A stretch of 64,000 nucleotides of DNA from Methylotenera_A sp044228245 (GCA_044228245.1 JBGAVG010000001.1:310001-374000); one strand, 5' to 3'. Positions 9,668-18,820 are shown, counted from the first letter of the stretch. Numbers and translations: made by a program. The notes: generated by a model not told the origin, from the sequence alone.

Positions 9668-10025
9668 ACCGCTCATCGGCGACTGGCTGGTGATTTTTGT
9701 CAGCTTTGCGCTGGTTATTTTTATGTTTCAGCGGTTTTGGAGTTTTGAACAAGCTAGCCAGCTAAAAATCAGGCAAGGTGGCCAAATTGTCGGCACGTTC
9801 GATTTAAACCAGACGCGCGAGCTGCATATCAAAGGCCCGATTGGTGAATCCATTATTGTCATCAACCAGGGTAAAGTGCGCTTTAAACAATCACCGTGTC
9901 ACAACCAGTACTGCGTACATCAAGGCTGGTTAAGCCACGCAGGGCAGGTGGCTATATGCTTGCCTAATCAAATTAGCCTGCAATTGATGGGGGCAAAAAG
10001 CAGCTATGATTCGCTCAACTATTAA
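9639..10025 (+). CDS. Membrane-anchored NusG domain II-like protein
   Basis: This 128-residue protein has one N-terminal membrane segment (about residues 15-32) followed by an extracytoplasmic beta domain of the NusG_II family. It carries the family's conserved cysteines in SPCHNQYCVHQGW and a later CLPN. These domains are often encoded next to apbE and a Gx-type transporter, as here. The specific function is not known; with apbE overlapping upstream and a transporter gene overlapping downstream, a periplasmic redox role is a reasonable inference. It is not the transcription factor NusG itself. Confidence 0.8.
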   Translation: MPLKFSRHPKPLIGDWLVIFVSFALVIFMFQRFWSFEQASQLKIRQGGQIVGTFDLNQTRELHIKGPIGESIIVINQGKVRFKQSPCHNQYCVHQGWLSHAGQVAICLPNQISLQLMGAKSSYDSLNY

Positions 10026-10518
10026 TATCAGCACCACGGCTGAAGATCACCACATCGCCAAACTTACCGCGCTGGCGATTGGTTTGCACATGATTGAAGC
10101 CGTCATTCCATCGCCGTTGCCTGGCGTAAAACCGGGCATCGCCAATATTGTGACGTTATTCGTGTTGTATGAATACGGCTTTGCCACCGCCGCCTGGGTA
10201 AGCCTGTTACGGGTATTTGCCAGCAGTTTACTGCTTGGCCAGTTTTTGTCACCCACATTCGTGCTCAGCTTGTCTGGGGCGCTGCTGAGTCTGGCCGCTT
10301 TGTCTTTAGCGCAATATCTGCCAAAAAAATACTTTAGCGCCATCACGCTTAGCATTTTCGCGGCTTTTGCGCATATTGCCGGACAATTGATTGTGGTGCG
10401 TTTATGGCTGATTCCGCATACCGGTGTTATTTATTTAATCCCGATTTTCGCACTCGCTGCCCTGGTTTTTGGGCTAATCAATGGCCTGATTACGGCTAAA
10501 TTAATTCAGAATAACTAA
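10006..10518 (+). CDS. Gx transporter family membrane protein (Hpre_diP_synt_I-like)
   Basis: This 170-residue integral membrane protein has about five hydrophobic segments and resembles proteins often annotated as heptaprenyl diphosphate synthase component I, now generally regarded as a small transporter family. A recognisable part is IPSPLPGVKPGIANIVTLFVL near residues 33-53. The start overlaps the end of the NusG_II-domain gene by 20 bases, so the apbE / NusG_II / Gx trio is probably translated as a unit. The substrate cannot be told from sequence. A strong bidirectional terminator follows. Confidence 0.75.
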   Translation: MIRSTINISTTAEDHHIAKLTALAIGLHMIEAVIPSPLPGVKPGIANIVTLFVLYEYGFATAAWVSLLRVFASSLLLGQFLSPTFVLSLSGALLSLAALSLAQYLPKKYFSAITLSIFAAFAHIAGQLIVVRLWLIPHTGVIYLIPIFALAALVFGLINGLITAKLIQNN

Positions 10519-10530
10519 TTCGAAACAAAT

Positions 10531-10566
10531 AAAAAAGCCACTGCTAAATCAACCACAGTGGCTTTT
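10531..10566. terminator. Bidirectional Rho-independent terminator
   Basis: A perfect inverted repeat pairs AAAAGCCACTG (10533-10543) with CAGTGGCTTTT (10556-10566) around a 12-base loop, with A-tracts on the left and T-tracts on the right. It lies between the convergent Gx-transporter gene and pilY1, so it can end both transcripts. Confidence 0.88.
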
Positions 10567-10581
10567 CTTGCAACCTTGAAT

Positions 10582-13500
10582 TTACTGCTCGAAATCCTCG
10601 CCCGTCAGCTCTCGCCAAATCACGCGGTGATTTGTAAAGCCGGATTCAGAACCGCCGGTAAACTTAGGCTGCTCCGGCGGGAACGTTGGCGTCGGGTTAT
10701 CCGCAGTCACAATATTAACCACCGGCTTGCCTTTCACATACAACACGTTAATCCCCACAATTGGCGCATTGGTTTTGCTTGCAACCACATTGCCGGCAAC
10801 AGAGGCGCCTGTTTTATAGTCCAGGAAGTTAAGCCAGCCGTAACCACCGGGAGAACAGACCGTGTTAGAAGGCACAGTAGTCGGCAACAGTAAAGTACCA
10901 AACACTAACTGCGCCGGCACATTCTGACGCTCACCGCTGTCTGGAAAGTCGATATACCATCCTCTGCCGGTAGTAAAGCTTACCGAATTAGCCGGTTGCT
11001 GGATACTTCTAGTTGAAGTTCCTGTGTCATTTACCAACACTTGTTTTACCATTAATGAGCTGCTGCGTGGATTATCCAATGTAGTGGGTGTGCCAGACGC
11101 ATCGTCACTGATGGCGTAAATAGTCTGTTGCTGCGTATCTGTCAAATCGCTCGTACCCAGATACCTGCCCGTACCCACATAAACAACACGCTTACCGTTA
11201 ACCTCTGCCAACTCAGGGCGCACGGTAATTGGTTGTGTATTGCCACCGGGGTCTTTAAGCACCGCAACCTTGAATGGATTGGTTGCTGATTGTGGGCTAT
11301 TGATATCAAAACGCCACAGATTGCCTAACAGGTCACCGCCATACACAAACTCTGCCGTGTTGTTAATGATCGCATCTGGCACATAAGTATTGATCTTGGC
11401 CAGCCCGCTAGGCGTCGTTGAATCGCCCACACCTGTGCCGTATTTGCTGATGATTGCACCAGTGCCCGCATTCAGCACATACAGGAAGCCTTTACCTCTA
11501 TCATTTGGATTGCTACTGGTTGTGTTGTTGTAACCAGAGGTAATCAGCACAACCCAGGTGCCATCGGCTTGTTTGGTCACAATCGGGTTGCCGTAAGAAT
11601 AACCGATATCATCATCGTCTGTAGTATCAAACTCCCACAACAACACTGGTGAATTGGGGTTGGTAATATCTAAGGCAAAGTAGCCTTTGCCGCCGCCATT
11701 CAGGCCTGCTACCAAGATTGTTTTCCAAACGGCAGTACTGGCTGAGGTGCAACCTGCAGTGCACACATCGTTCACTACAACGTCACCATTTACATAATAG
11801 GAGTGGGAGATGTTGTAATTAGTATCGGCTAGCTTCCACATATTATCCAGCACCATAGTGGGCACATACGCCCAGCGCTCTGTACCATCCACCGCATTGA
11901 TGGCATGCAGCATGCCATCGTTAGCACCGATATATACGGTACCCGCGCGAGTTGCATGTGTCGCTTTAAATGAGCCTAATGTAGTAGCGGTACCGTAACC
12001 CGGGTCGCTGAAATTGGCCTTCGGGGCGCCTACATACACAGGAGTGGAATCCACCAAGTCCCCCAAAGTGGCTTCACGGAAGCGATACAATCTGTTATCG
12101 GTAGCCGTAGATGGTGGCGCATTGCTTGCCCGGTCTTCAAAACCAGTATTGCCGCGCAGGTAGCTTACCAAGCTGGTGCTGTTCGCCAATGCTTGCTGTG
12201 CAGTAGTTAGACTGCTCCACTGACTTAATTTAGTTGCCAAAAAAGCATTCTCAAAGTTCGCATTTTTACCAACTACAGACAAATTGCTGCTGCTAAAGCT
12301 ACCCAGTGCACCATTTACATTCATGAAAATGGTGCGTGTATCTGTAGCATCGCTCACCAAGCTCTGCAAAGTACCGGTGCAAGAGGTAGCAATTTCTGTC
12401 TTGCAATCCGTGCCATCCAATATACTTGGCGCACCGCAGGTAGCAGTTGTCGCGCCCGGGGTAACGCATTGATAGGTAGTGCTGCTGCCGCTGGTAACAG
12501 CAACGATGCTGCTAGGTGCTGCGCAGGTGTCCGCTACCACATTCTCCAGGCACCAGGTTGCATCTTCGCTCACTTTACCCGTATCGGTATTAACCGTTCT
12601 TGCTTCCAGGTTGCCTATCCACTTAACGCTGGTATAACTGGCCACATAAGTAAAGTTATCGCCAGAAACCGGGTTTAGCGTACTGGTTGCCGCCGCCGCA
12701 CCGGCGCCCGTTTTTGCTTTGATAGAGCTTAAAGCATCACTTAAAGAAGTTGCCAGTTGTCTGGGGTCTTTCGCACTAAAATAAGTGCCTTGCCCGTTCA
12801 CTGCCGCATGCCACAAGTCATCCACCGCAGTTTGTGTGTCTGCAGCCGGCACCGGCCAATTGCGCGTACCTTGTTTAATCTCGTAAAAATCACCTTCTTC
12901 GGCTGTTTTATAGTCCGAGGTATAAGTGAGTGTAGCATCCACACCCAGGCCTAAAGTAAAGGTTGTCATGTGTTGCTTGCTGTTGTTATCTGTAGAAGTC
13001 ACAAATACATTGTTGTCGCAAACATCACCCGTAGTGCCATTTGGCCTTGTGCTACCGGTACAGTTGCCGAGTGCTGAGGTTCTTAAATCCGTGTCGTAAT
13101 AATACTTTGCCACATCTGCCAGGGTATTGGATGTAGCCGTAGGACCTTCATACATCGGCCTTGGCGTTGTACCGCCATCATAGTTGCCCATCGTGGTGCT
13201 GCCATTTATCTCAACACCGTTACCGGTGTTCCAATAACCATCGGTCGTGAGCAAGGCAAAGTTCTGCTGGCAAGAGTACTGCACCGGGTCTGAGCTGCCC
13301 ACTGGCGTTTTACCCGCGAATATGCGGCCTGTTGTTGATAATGCCTGTCTCAGCGGGGTGCTGCTTCCGGGAACGGCCGCAACCAGGCTGGCATACCAGC
13401 TGTTTTTCTGGGTGCCATCAAATTGGGCAATGGGTAAATAATTTACGCCTGAAGACGGGCTGTTAATCGTAATAAAACCGACGCGGAAGCGCGTATCAAT

Positions 13501-15345
13501 GGTTTTAAACGCATGGCTGGTGGAAGTTTTCATCATCTGCATACGGGTGCGGTAGTAACTGTACCAGTTGGCGAAGTTGGTCATTTCCTCATCATAGGTA
13601 CATGTCGTGCCCGCACAGTCCGTTCTGCTGGCGGCTTTAGGGTAGCTTAGCGTGGTCGGCACAATATCTACACGACTGAAACTATTTACAGACGGCGTAC
13701 CCCCGTTAAACTGGGTGATCGTGGTAGGTATTGTGAAGGTACCGGCATTAATTTGATTGGTACCGCCTGCTAATGCAGACGTGTTGTATCTTATGCTGCC
13801 TGAGCTGTCACTTGAGCCTCGAGAGCCGCCCTCATTATAGGTGGAAATTGGGCCATTAAATTGAGTGCCCGTATTTGCGGCCGCGATGTTAACTGTACCA
13901 TTTGTGCAAGTTGCACCACCCGAACAACTGGCTGAATACCCCGAGGTTGCAGTTAATGCATTAATGGCGTTTTTTACTTTGGTAGCAAAATCAGGCAGGT
14001 TATCAGTACCTGACGTCGTTGTAGTAAGTGTGCTGTTCATGATCAGCACTGGGCCGGCACTGGTCGTCACAGTAATGCTGTTCATTGAGGCACTGTTTCT
14101 TGCTCGGGTAAAGGTAATGCTGCCTGCTGCCTTGGTGCCAGGTATGGTTGATGCAGGCCCAGCGGTTGAGGTGACTGCAATAGAACCCGAAAAAGAGAGG
14201 GCCGCACCGGTATAGGTAATTGTCACCTCATCGCCTGAAGCCGTTGCCGTAAAATCGTCACCTGCGAGCCCATTAATTGCGGTCGCAATATTAGAAGCTA
14301 ACGTATTACGATTCCCACTGACAGTGGTATCTGTAATGGTTAAAGTAGTGCCAGGTGGCGAGATAATGGGAATACCATCTACCGTAATCTCGGTAATATT
14401 TAACGCCGTTGGTGAAGCGCCATTAGGGTCTGCATTGATTTTAATTTTTCCTGTTGCCGCTGTACCAGGATTTATACCCGACCATCTTGCGAAAGTATGA
14501 CTGGTTGTTTCGTTATATTTTGCCTGGCAACCTACCCCTGTAATCACAGCAGCAGCAGAATTACACCAGCGCAATTTAGCAGGGAAAGTATAAACTCCAG
14601 TTGACACTGTAGAAGGAGTGCAACTCGTTAAGTTTTTATCGGTACAGTATTCCCCTGCTGCGACCGTGTAATAATAAGGATACCCAAGCAACATGTTGGT
14701 GCCATTAGAAAAGGTAGAACTAGGATAGATGTATTGGCTATTTTGCTTACATATTGTTGTATCACGCTTTTGTATTGTCGTTAAAGAACCAGAAATGTTA
14801 CACCAAACACGGTCTGGATAACCTACGGTTCTAGCTGAATCTGGCACCAGGCTGATTTTATTCGAGCTGATGGTATTGCCTAGCTGGTCTGTTTTTTGAA
14901 TGCCGTACGCATCCACATCCACCTGTGTCCAGCCGGAGGTATTGGCGCTGGTCATGGATGGTTTTTCTGCACCAAGCCCATCCAGACGAGGGGTATAGGT
15001 AATGGCCGGGTTGTAGTAAATCGAGTTGAACTCGCTGGAATTGTAAGGCGGATGACCAAACGCACAAGTATTACTAAATGTGCCTGATGAGGCTTTACAC
15101 TTATTACTATCGTTCACATAATCCGGCATGTAATCCCAGCCCATACTGCCTGAGTTATCCAGAATATACATCAGGTTAGGCAGCACATCGCCCGTGGTGG
15201 CGCTCACCAGCGGTGCGGTGCCAAGGTCTGTTACCGCCGCGCGTGCAGGTGCTGTAGAAAATGCAAACAGCGCTATGGCAATAATCAGCAGATTAATCAT
15301 CTGCAAAAATTTGGTTTGGATGTTGTTTTTAGTTGTGGATGTCAT
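10582..15345 (-). CDS. pilY1: Type IV pilus tip/assembly protein PilY1
   Basis: PilY1 is the large exported adhesin and assembly factor at the tip of type IV pili. The 1587-residue product has a signal peptide ending near residue 36 (PARA), then a von Willebrand A-like region whose MIDAS motif D-N-S-G-S-M is at residues 63-68. The A-like region appears to resume near residue 590 (FANWYSYYRTRMQMM). The C-terminal half carries the PilY1 beta-propeller, with YIGANDGMLHAINAVDG and a GLNGGGKGYFALD stretch. A Thr/Ser/Gly-rich insert of about 220 residues near 297-515 looks internally duplicated and is discussed as a finding. The start has a good AAGGGG ribosome site. It is the last gene of the minor pilin operon. 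Confidence 0.93.
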   Translation of the reverse strand: MTSTTKNNIQTKFLQMINLLIIAIALFAFSTAPARAAVTDLGTAPLVSATTGDVLPNLMYILDNSGSMGWDYMPDYVNDSNKCKASSGTFSNTCAFGHPPYNSSEFNSIYYNPAITYTPRLDGLGAEKPSMTSANTSGWTQVDVDAYGIQKTDQLGNTISSNKISLVPDSARTVGYPDRVWCNISGSLTTIQKRDTTICKQNSQYIYPSSTFSNGTNMLLGYPYYYTVAAGEYCTDKNLTSCTPSTVSTGVYTFPAKLRWCNSAAAVITGVGCQAKYNETTSHTFARWSGINPGTAATGKIKINADPNGASPTALNITEITVDGIPIISPPGTTLTITDTTVSGNRNTLASNIATAINGLAGDDFTATASGDEVTITYTGAALSFSGSIAVTSTAGPASTIPGTKAAGSITFTRARNSASMNSITVTTSAGPVLIMNSTLTTTTSGTDNLPDFATKVKNAINALTATSGYSASCSGGATCTNGTVNIAAANTGTQFNGPISTYNEGGSRGSSDSSGSIRYNTSALAGGTNQINAGTFTIPTTITQFNGGTPSVNSFSRVDIVPTTLSYPKAASRTDCAGTTCTYDEEMTNFANWYSYYRTRMQMMKTSTSHAFKTIDTRFRVGFITINSPSSGVNYLPIAQFDGTQKNSWYASLVAAVPGSSTPLRQALSTTGRIFAGKTPVGSSDPVQYSCQQNFALLTTDGYWNTGNGVEINGSTTMGNYDGGTTPRPMYEGPTATSNTLADVAKYYYDTDLRTSALGNCTGSTRPNGTTGDVCDNNVFVTSTDNNSKQHMTTFTLGLGVDATLTYTSDYKTAEEGDFYEIKQGTRNWPVPAADTQTAVDDLWHAAVNGQGTYFSAKDPRQLATSLSDALSSIKAKTGAGAAAATSTLNPVSGDNFTYVASYTSVKWIGNLEARTVNTDTGKVSEDATWCLENVVADTCAAPSSIVAVTSGSSTTYQCVTPGATTATCGAPSILDGTDCKTEIATSCTGTLQSLVSDATDTRTIFMNVNGALGSFSSSNLSVVGKNANFENAFLATKLSQWSSLTTAQQALANSTSLVSYLRGNTGFEDRASNAPPSTATDNRLYRFREATLGDLVDSTPVYVGAPKANFSDPGYGTATTLGSFKATHATRAGTVYIGANDGMLHAINAVDGTERWAYVPTMVLDNMWKLADTNYNISHSYYVNGDVVVNDVCTAGCTSASTAVWKTILVAGLNGGGKGYFALDITNPNSPVLLWEFDTTDDDDIGYSYGNPIVTKQADGTWVVLITSGYNNTTSSNPNDRGKGFLYVLNAGTGAIISKYGTGVGDSTTPSGLAKINTYVPDAIINNTAEFVYGGDLLGNLWRFDINSPQSATNPFKVAVLKDPGGNTQPITVRPELAEVNGKRVVYVGTGRYLGTSDLTDTQQQTIYAISDDASGTPTTLDNPRSSSLMVKQVLVNDTGTSTRSIQQPANSVSFTTGRGWYIDFPDSGERQNVPAQLVFGTLLLPTTVPSNTVCSPGGYGWLNFLDYKTGASVAGNVVASKTNAPIVGINVLYVKGKPVVNIVTADNPTPTFPPEQPKFTGGSESGFTNHRVIWRELTGEDFEQ

Positions 15346-15391
15346 TTTGAGACCCCTTAATAAATCTGGTAAAAAATATCGATCAATAAAA

Positions 15392-16015
15392 TTAATATAT
15401 AAAAGCCTGTATATAGCTAAAGGTGTTTTTAGGCCCGGCTACACGCGCTGTGACGCGATATACCACCGCATCCGAGCCGCCTGTGGCAGCATCGTAACCG
15501 CCGCCGCCGGCACCACCGCCTTCGCTTTTGCCGCCTTTGGAGCTGGCTGCCGCATTGCCCGTACCCACCAGGCATTTATCACGATCTACCGCACCGTCAG
15601 TACGGCACATGCGCTGAACGATATAGCGGGTTTCGTTTCCGCTTAAGTCATATAAATCTTTGGTGACTGCAAAAGAGTTAGCAGTACCCCACGTGCTGGA
15701 GCTGGTAAGCGAGATGCTGTCATCAAAACTGGCAAAGTATCCGGCTGAATTAGCGCCCAGGCTGGCTGCGTTTTCAGTAATGTACTTGTAGGCATTTGCC
15801 ACACCGGTTTCTGCCGACATAATGGCCGATTGTTTGAACGCCAGATTACCCGCCACCAGTACGCCACTATCTACCGAGCGAACCAAAGCGGCAGCGGCCA
15901 GCGACATTGCCACCAATGCAATCAAGGCGATAAACAGCACCAAACCTTGCTGGCGCTTGGCCAAACCATGGCGCCTTAGGCCAACACTTTTATGCATATC
16001 AAGTCTGTTCATCAT
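15392..16015 (-). CDS. pilX: Type IV pilus minor pilin-like protein PilX
   Basis: PilX is a minor pilin that, with PilV, PilW and FimT, forms the complex that primes pilus assembly and carries PilY1. The protein has a basic N-terminal stretch, then a Gln-Gly-Leu-Val-Leu-Phe leader junction and a long hydrophobic helix (about LFIALIALVAMSLAAAALV). The soluble part has Cys residues near the C-terminus and a Gly-rich loop. ATG 16015 is preferred over a GTG at 16042 that has no spaced ribosome site; an adjacent ATG at 16012 is also possible. It lies 29 bases after pilW. Confidence 0.87.
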   Translation of the reverse strand: MMNRLDMHKSVGLRRHGLAKRQQGLVLFIALIALVAMSLAAAALVRSVDSGVLVAGNLAFKQSAIMSAETGVANAYKYITENAASLGANSAGYFASFDDSISLTSSSTWGTANSFAVTKDLYDLSGNETRYIVQRMCRTDGAVDRDKCLVGTGNAAASSKGGKSEGGGAGGGGYDAATGGSDAVVYRVTARVAGPKNTFSYIQAFIY

Positions 16016-16044
16016 AGAATCACCATCTTTCAACTCTTTCACCC

Positions 16045-17301
16045 TTATAGCTGCGGACTGGCAGCCAGCACATTTCTAAGCGGTATAATTACTTCATAAA
16101 CTCTATAGCGATAGCGGTTCCAATCCGCGCCCAGGCTGGCAGCCAGATTCACATCGCCACCAAACACACACACTTTGGCTGGCCCGGTTGCCGCGCCCGT
16201 GCAGGCCTGGCTTACCACAGTTTTTTCCAGCAGATTATTTCTTGCCACCAGCGCAATACGCAGGGCTTTGATACGGTTGCGGTCTGCAACTAACGGCGCC
16301 GCCCAAGTACCGCCTGTAGCATCGAACCAGCCGCTATTCGGAATAAGCGGATTCACAACTTCACTATTTGCGGTGGCAGATACGCCATATTGCGCCTGCA
16401 GGCTGACGATATCGCTAATAACGTTCGCGCCATCTTTTTGCAATTGGTTGGCATCAGCGCCGGTACCAACGCCAAATACTATTTGCCTTAACCTGCCCAG
16501 GCAGGCAAGCCGGTTATTTAACCCCATGCCCGCATTGGAAAGCACATCTATGGCATTGGTTGCGCCATCCAGCTGCGCATTGGTAGAGGTGACTTTTGTC
16601 GCCATGCAGGTGGTATCGCCTGTATTTGAGTTTCTGGTCACCAGCACTACATCGCCGGCACGGCAACCCAGGTTGTTTTCAACGCCGACGTAGTTGCTGC
16701 CGCTGGTGGTAACAACCCTTGTCTGCATTGCGCCGCGCGTGGTAGTTCCATAGCGGATGGCAATGGTATCGCTACCGGTTCCATTGGTGACGCCATCAGT
16801 AATCACCACCGGGGTAATTACATCGATGGTGACGTCAGGCGTGGCCGGATTGTTGTCTGCATCTACGCTCAAAGTAGGTGCAGGGTTGCACTTGAGTGCA
16901 GAATAAACCTCGCCGGATGCTACGGTTGCACTATCTGCCGCAATTTTAATGTTGTAATTCGCCAAGGCTGTCGCATATTCCGCATCGATTTGTGCTTGAG
17001 TTTTAGCAGTGTAATTCTGAAAGGTTAACTGATCGGGCCGTACCGTAATTTGCGGCATGGTACCGCTGATGACCGGGATGCCGTAGCCGGCAAACTGCAA
17101 CTCACGCTGCAGCATGTAAAGCCCAATGCTGCCGTTGGTTTGTGCATCTGCGATGCCGGTGGTGCTGCGCTTGTTGCCTTCAAAAGCAGAGAATGTCTGC
17201 ATAATCACCAATGTGGCAATCAGGCCGATCACCAACCCGACCATCAGCTCGACAATGGTAAAGCCTGATTGATAACGCAGTGTTTGAGTATTCATTTTCA
17301 T
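16045..17301 (-). CDS. pilW: Type IV pilus minor pilin PilW
   Basis: PilW is a large minor pilin of the priming complex. The 418-residue product has a prepilin peptidase site in YQSGFTIVELMVG (cleavage after Gly, with Glu at +5) and a long hydrophobic helix. After it comes a segment typical of PilW, SIGLYMLQRELQFAGYG. Several scattered cysteines could form disulfides. It is separated from pilV by 2 bases and followed by pilX, which supports one operon. Confidence 0.9.
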   Translation of the reverse strand: MKMNTQTLRYQSGFTIVELMVGLVIGLIATLVIMQTFSAFEGNKRSTTGIADAQTNGSIGLYMLQRELQFAGYGIPVISGTMPQITVRPDQLTFQNYTAKTQAQIDAEYATALANYNIKIAADSATVASGEVYSALKCNPAPTLSVDADNNPATPDVTIDVITPVVITDGVTNGTGSDTIAIRYGTTTRGAMQTRVVTTSGSNYVGVENNLGCRAGDVVLVTRNSNTGDTTCMATKVTSTNAQLDGATNAIDVLSNAGMGLNNRLACLGRLRQIVFGVGTGADANQLQKDGANVISDIVSLQAQYGVSATANSEVVNPLIPNSGWFDATGGTWAAPLVADRNRIKALRIALVARNNLLEKTVVSQACTGAATGPAKVCVFGGDVNLAASLGADWNRYRYRVYEVIIPLRNVLAASPQL

Positions 17302-17303
17302 CG

Positions 17304-17705
17304 TTATCTCGCCGTAAAGATCGTGGTCACTGCTTCGTATCTATGCTGCGCTTCACCAGGCACTTGCCAGTTCACTACAAACTGCAGGCGGCTATCACTG
17401 AGCGGGGTAATGGCTAAGGTGCCACCCGGCAAAGATGAAACCGGTTCAATTCTGCTGCCTAGTGCAAGTGGGTTCGCCAGCATTGCGCCGAGCCGCTGCT
17501 GCACAATGTAACTGGCCTCGGCACGATAGGTCGCATCGGCGGTGTTTTTCATCATCGCGGCCTGCAGGCCGGAAATCGCCAATATGCCAAACGAAAAAAT
17601 CAATACGGCTATCAAGGCTTCCAGCAACACAGCACCTTGCTGGTGCGAGCCTGTTTGCCTAAGCATTTTCTGCATACTGGTTCTGGTGATAGATTTATTT
17701 TTCAT
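17304..17705 (-). CDS. pilV: Type IV pilus minor pilin PilV
   Basis: PilV is a minor pilin. The 133-residue protein has a prepilin-like leader junction H-Q-Q-G-A-V-L-L-E-A followed by a hydrophobic helix (LIAVLIFSFGILAISGLQAA). The Ala at +1 rather than Phe is usual for PilV. The leader is long (about 24 residues), so internal starts are possible; an in-frame ATG follows at residue 11. The product is a little shorter than many PilV proteins but the open frame shows no break. It stands between fimT and pilW. Confidence 0.87.
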   Translation of the reverse strand: MKNKSITRTSMQKMLRQTGSHQQGAVLLEALIAVLIFSFGILAISGLQAAMMKNTADATYRAEASYIVQQRLGAMLANPLALGSRIEPVSSLPGGTLAITPLSDSRLQFVVNWQVPGEAQHRYEAVTTIFTAR

Positions 17706-17722
17706 GATGCATTCTCAAAAAA

Positions 17723-18247
17723 TTAACATCTACGCGGATCAGAGGTACCGGCATTGGGGTCGCACACGCGCACGTTGCCGCCGGCACCGATAGTGATTCT
17801 TAAATTGCGATCTGCATCTGTGGTACTTACATCGACCTGATCAAGCTGGTTAGCCGCGGTGGTTGATTTAATCCCCAAGTTAGTAAAAACGATATCTGTC
17901 GCACCGCCCGGTGTCGGCGTTATTGTCACTGCAGAGGTGTCGCCTTCCTGGCTTGAACGCGTTTCTACAACCCCGCCTGCTAAATCCGGGCAAGTCGCTG
18001 CATTGACACACTGCACTGTCCAGGCGGAATTAGCCCCCAGAGTGAATTGAACCGGTGTATTCCGCATGAGCGCCTCAGAACGTGCTTTTTGTATGCCGTT
18101 CTGTATCGACTCGGTTGCAGTACGCACTTTGGTATTCTGTACCCAGATGCGATAGCTGGGCAGCGCAAAGGCTAGCACGAGGCCAAGAATAGCCACGGCA
18201 ACCATCAGCTCAATCAGACTGAAGCCGCTACTTGATTTTGAAATCAT
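17723..18247 (-). CDS. fimT: Minor pilin FimT/GspH family
   Basis: FimT-type minor pilins belong to the GspH family and in some bacteria help in DNA uptake. ATG 18247 is chosen because it leaves a short leader (MISKSSSG) before the processing site and helix FSLIELMVAVAILGLV; an earlier in-frame start would overlap the pilin gene upstream. The mature domain has the GspH pattern: SIQNGIQKARSEALMRNTPV, then a C-terminal region with a Cys pair near the end (VCDPNAGTSDPRRC). The 174-residue length is normal. It follows the pilE-like gene by 11 bases. Confidence 0.88.
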   Translation of the reverse strand: MISKSSSGFSLIELMVAVAILGLVLAFALPSYRIWVQNTKVRTATESIQNGIQKARSEALMRNTPVQFTLGANSAWTVQCVNAATCPDLAGGVVETRSSQEGDTSAVTITPTPGGATDIVFTNLGIKSTTAANQLDQVDVSTTDADRNLRITIGAGGNVRVCDPNAGTSDPRRC

Positions 18248-18258
18248 GTGTCTTGAAT

Positions 18259-18696
18259 TTAGCACACGCCGCCCTTTTTACGGATCCAGCAGGCTGCATT
18301 TGTAGCCCAGCCAGCCGCTGCTGCTGTAGTTGCTCTGGCATTATTTTCATTTATGGTAAAGGTGAAGCCGGCTGCGGTGGCTTTTCCGGTAGCGGTAATC
18401 GTGTAAGTAGTGGCAGTTGGTGCTGCACATGAGAAATTAAAGTTCTGGCCTGTATTGTCAGCTGCGCAAGGCTGCCCTGCTCCATCCGCTCCCACATAAG
18501 TACGGTTATCCTGAAAATATTGCTCCATCCTGATTCGCTTATCCGCAAGCCCTGATGCTGCCTCTGCGAGGCTCGAGTTAACCACGTAGTCCCTGTAGTT
18601 TGGCAAAACAATCGCCGCCAGAATGCCGATAATCGCCACGACAATCATCAGCTCGATGAGCGTAAACCCTTTTTGCATTACCTTTAATGTATTCAT
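18259..18696 (-). CDS. pilE: Type IV pilin, PilE-type
   Basis: This 145-residue pilin starts the minor pilin operon. It has a 10-residue leader ending in Q-K-G, then the N-methylated helix beginning F-T-L-I-E-L-M and LPNYRDYVVNSSLAEAASGL. Two cysteines near the C-terminus (ACWIRKKGGVC) fit the disulfide-bonded D-region loop, and another Cys pair lies mid-protein. Its place at the head of fimT-pilV-pilW-pilX-pilY1 matches PilE-type minor pilins, but it could also act as a major subunit. An AAGGG ribosome site precedes the ATG at 18696. Confidence 0.9.
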   Translation of the reverse strand: MNTLKVMQKGFTLIELMIVVAIIGILAAIVLPNYRDYVVNSSLAEAASGLADKRIRMEQYFQDNRTYVGADGAGQPCAADNTGQNFNFSCAAPTATTYTITATGKATAAGFTFTINENNARATTAAAAGWATNAACWIRKKGGVC

Positions 18697-18758
18697 TTTG
18701 TATACCCTTTTTCGGTTGATTGAATCATGCCAAAGCCTTTATGGCTATGTCCAGCAGT

Positions 18759-18820
18759 ATCCGACAATCGGATAATTTAGCAGAATGAGCGGCAAATATA
18801 GGCTTAAAATTTTAGCCTAT
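18759..18820. repeat. Two palindromes between divergent pilE and lptM
   Basis: The first is a perfect inverted repeat ATCCGA-CAA-TCGGAT at 18759-18773. The second pairs ATAGGCT (18798-18804) with AGCCTAT (18814-18820) around an AT-rich, nearly self-complementary spacer. Both lie in the divergent region between the pilin operon and lptM-lysA. They may be operator sites; no regulator can be named. They lack the T-tract expected of a terminator. Confidence 0.4.

Noticed and set aside
13865..14215. Long antisense open frame opposite pilY1
   Set aside because: It mirrors the low-complexity Thr/Ser/Gly codons of pilY1, has no ribosome site and no recognisable protein features.
16175..16693. 172-codon open frame opposite pilW
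   Set aside because: Shadow of the real pilin gene, with no start signal or domain; pilW has unmistakable pilin features.
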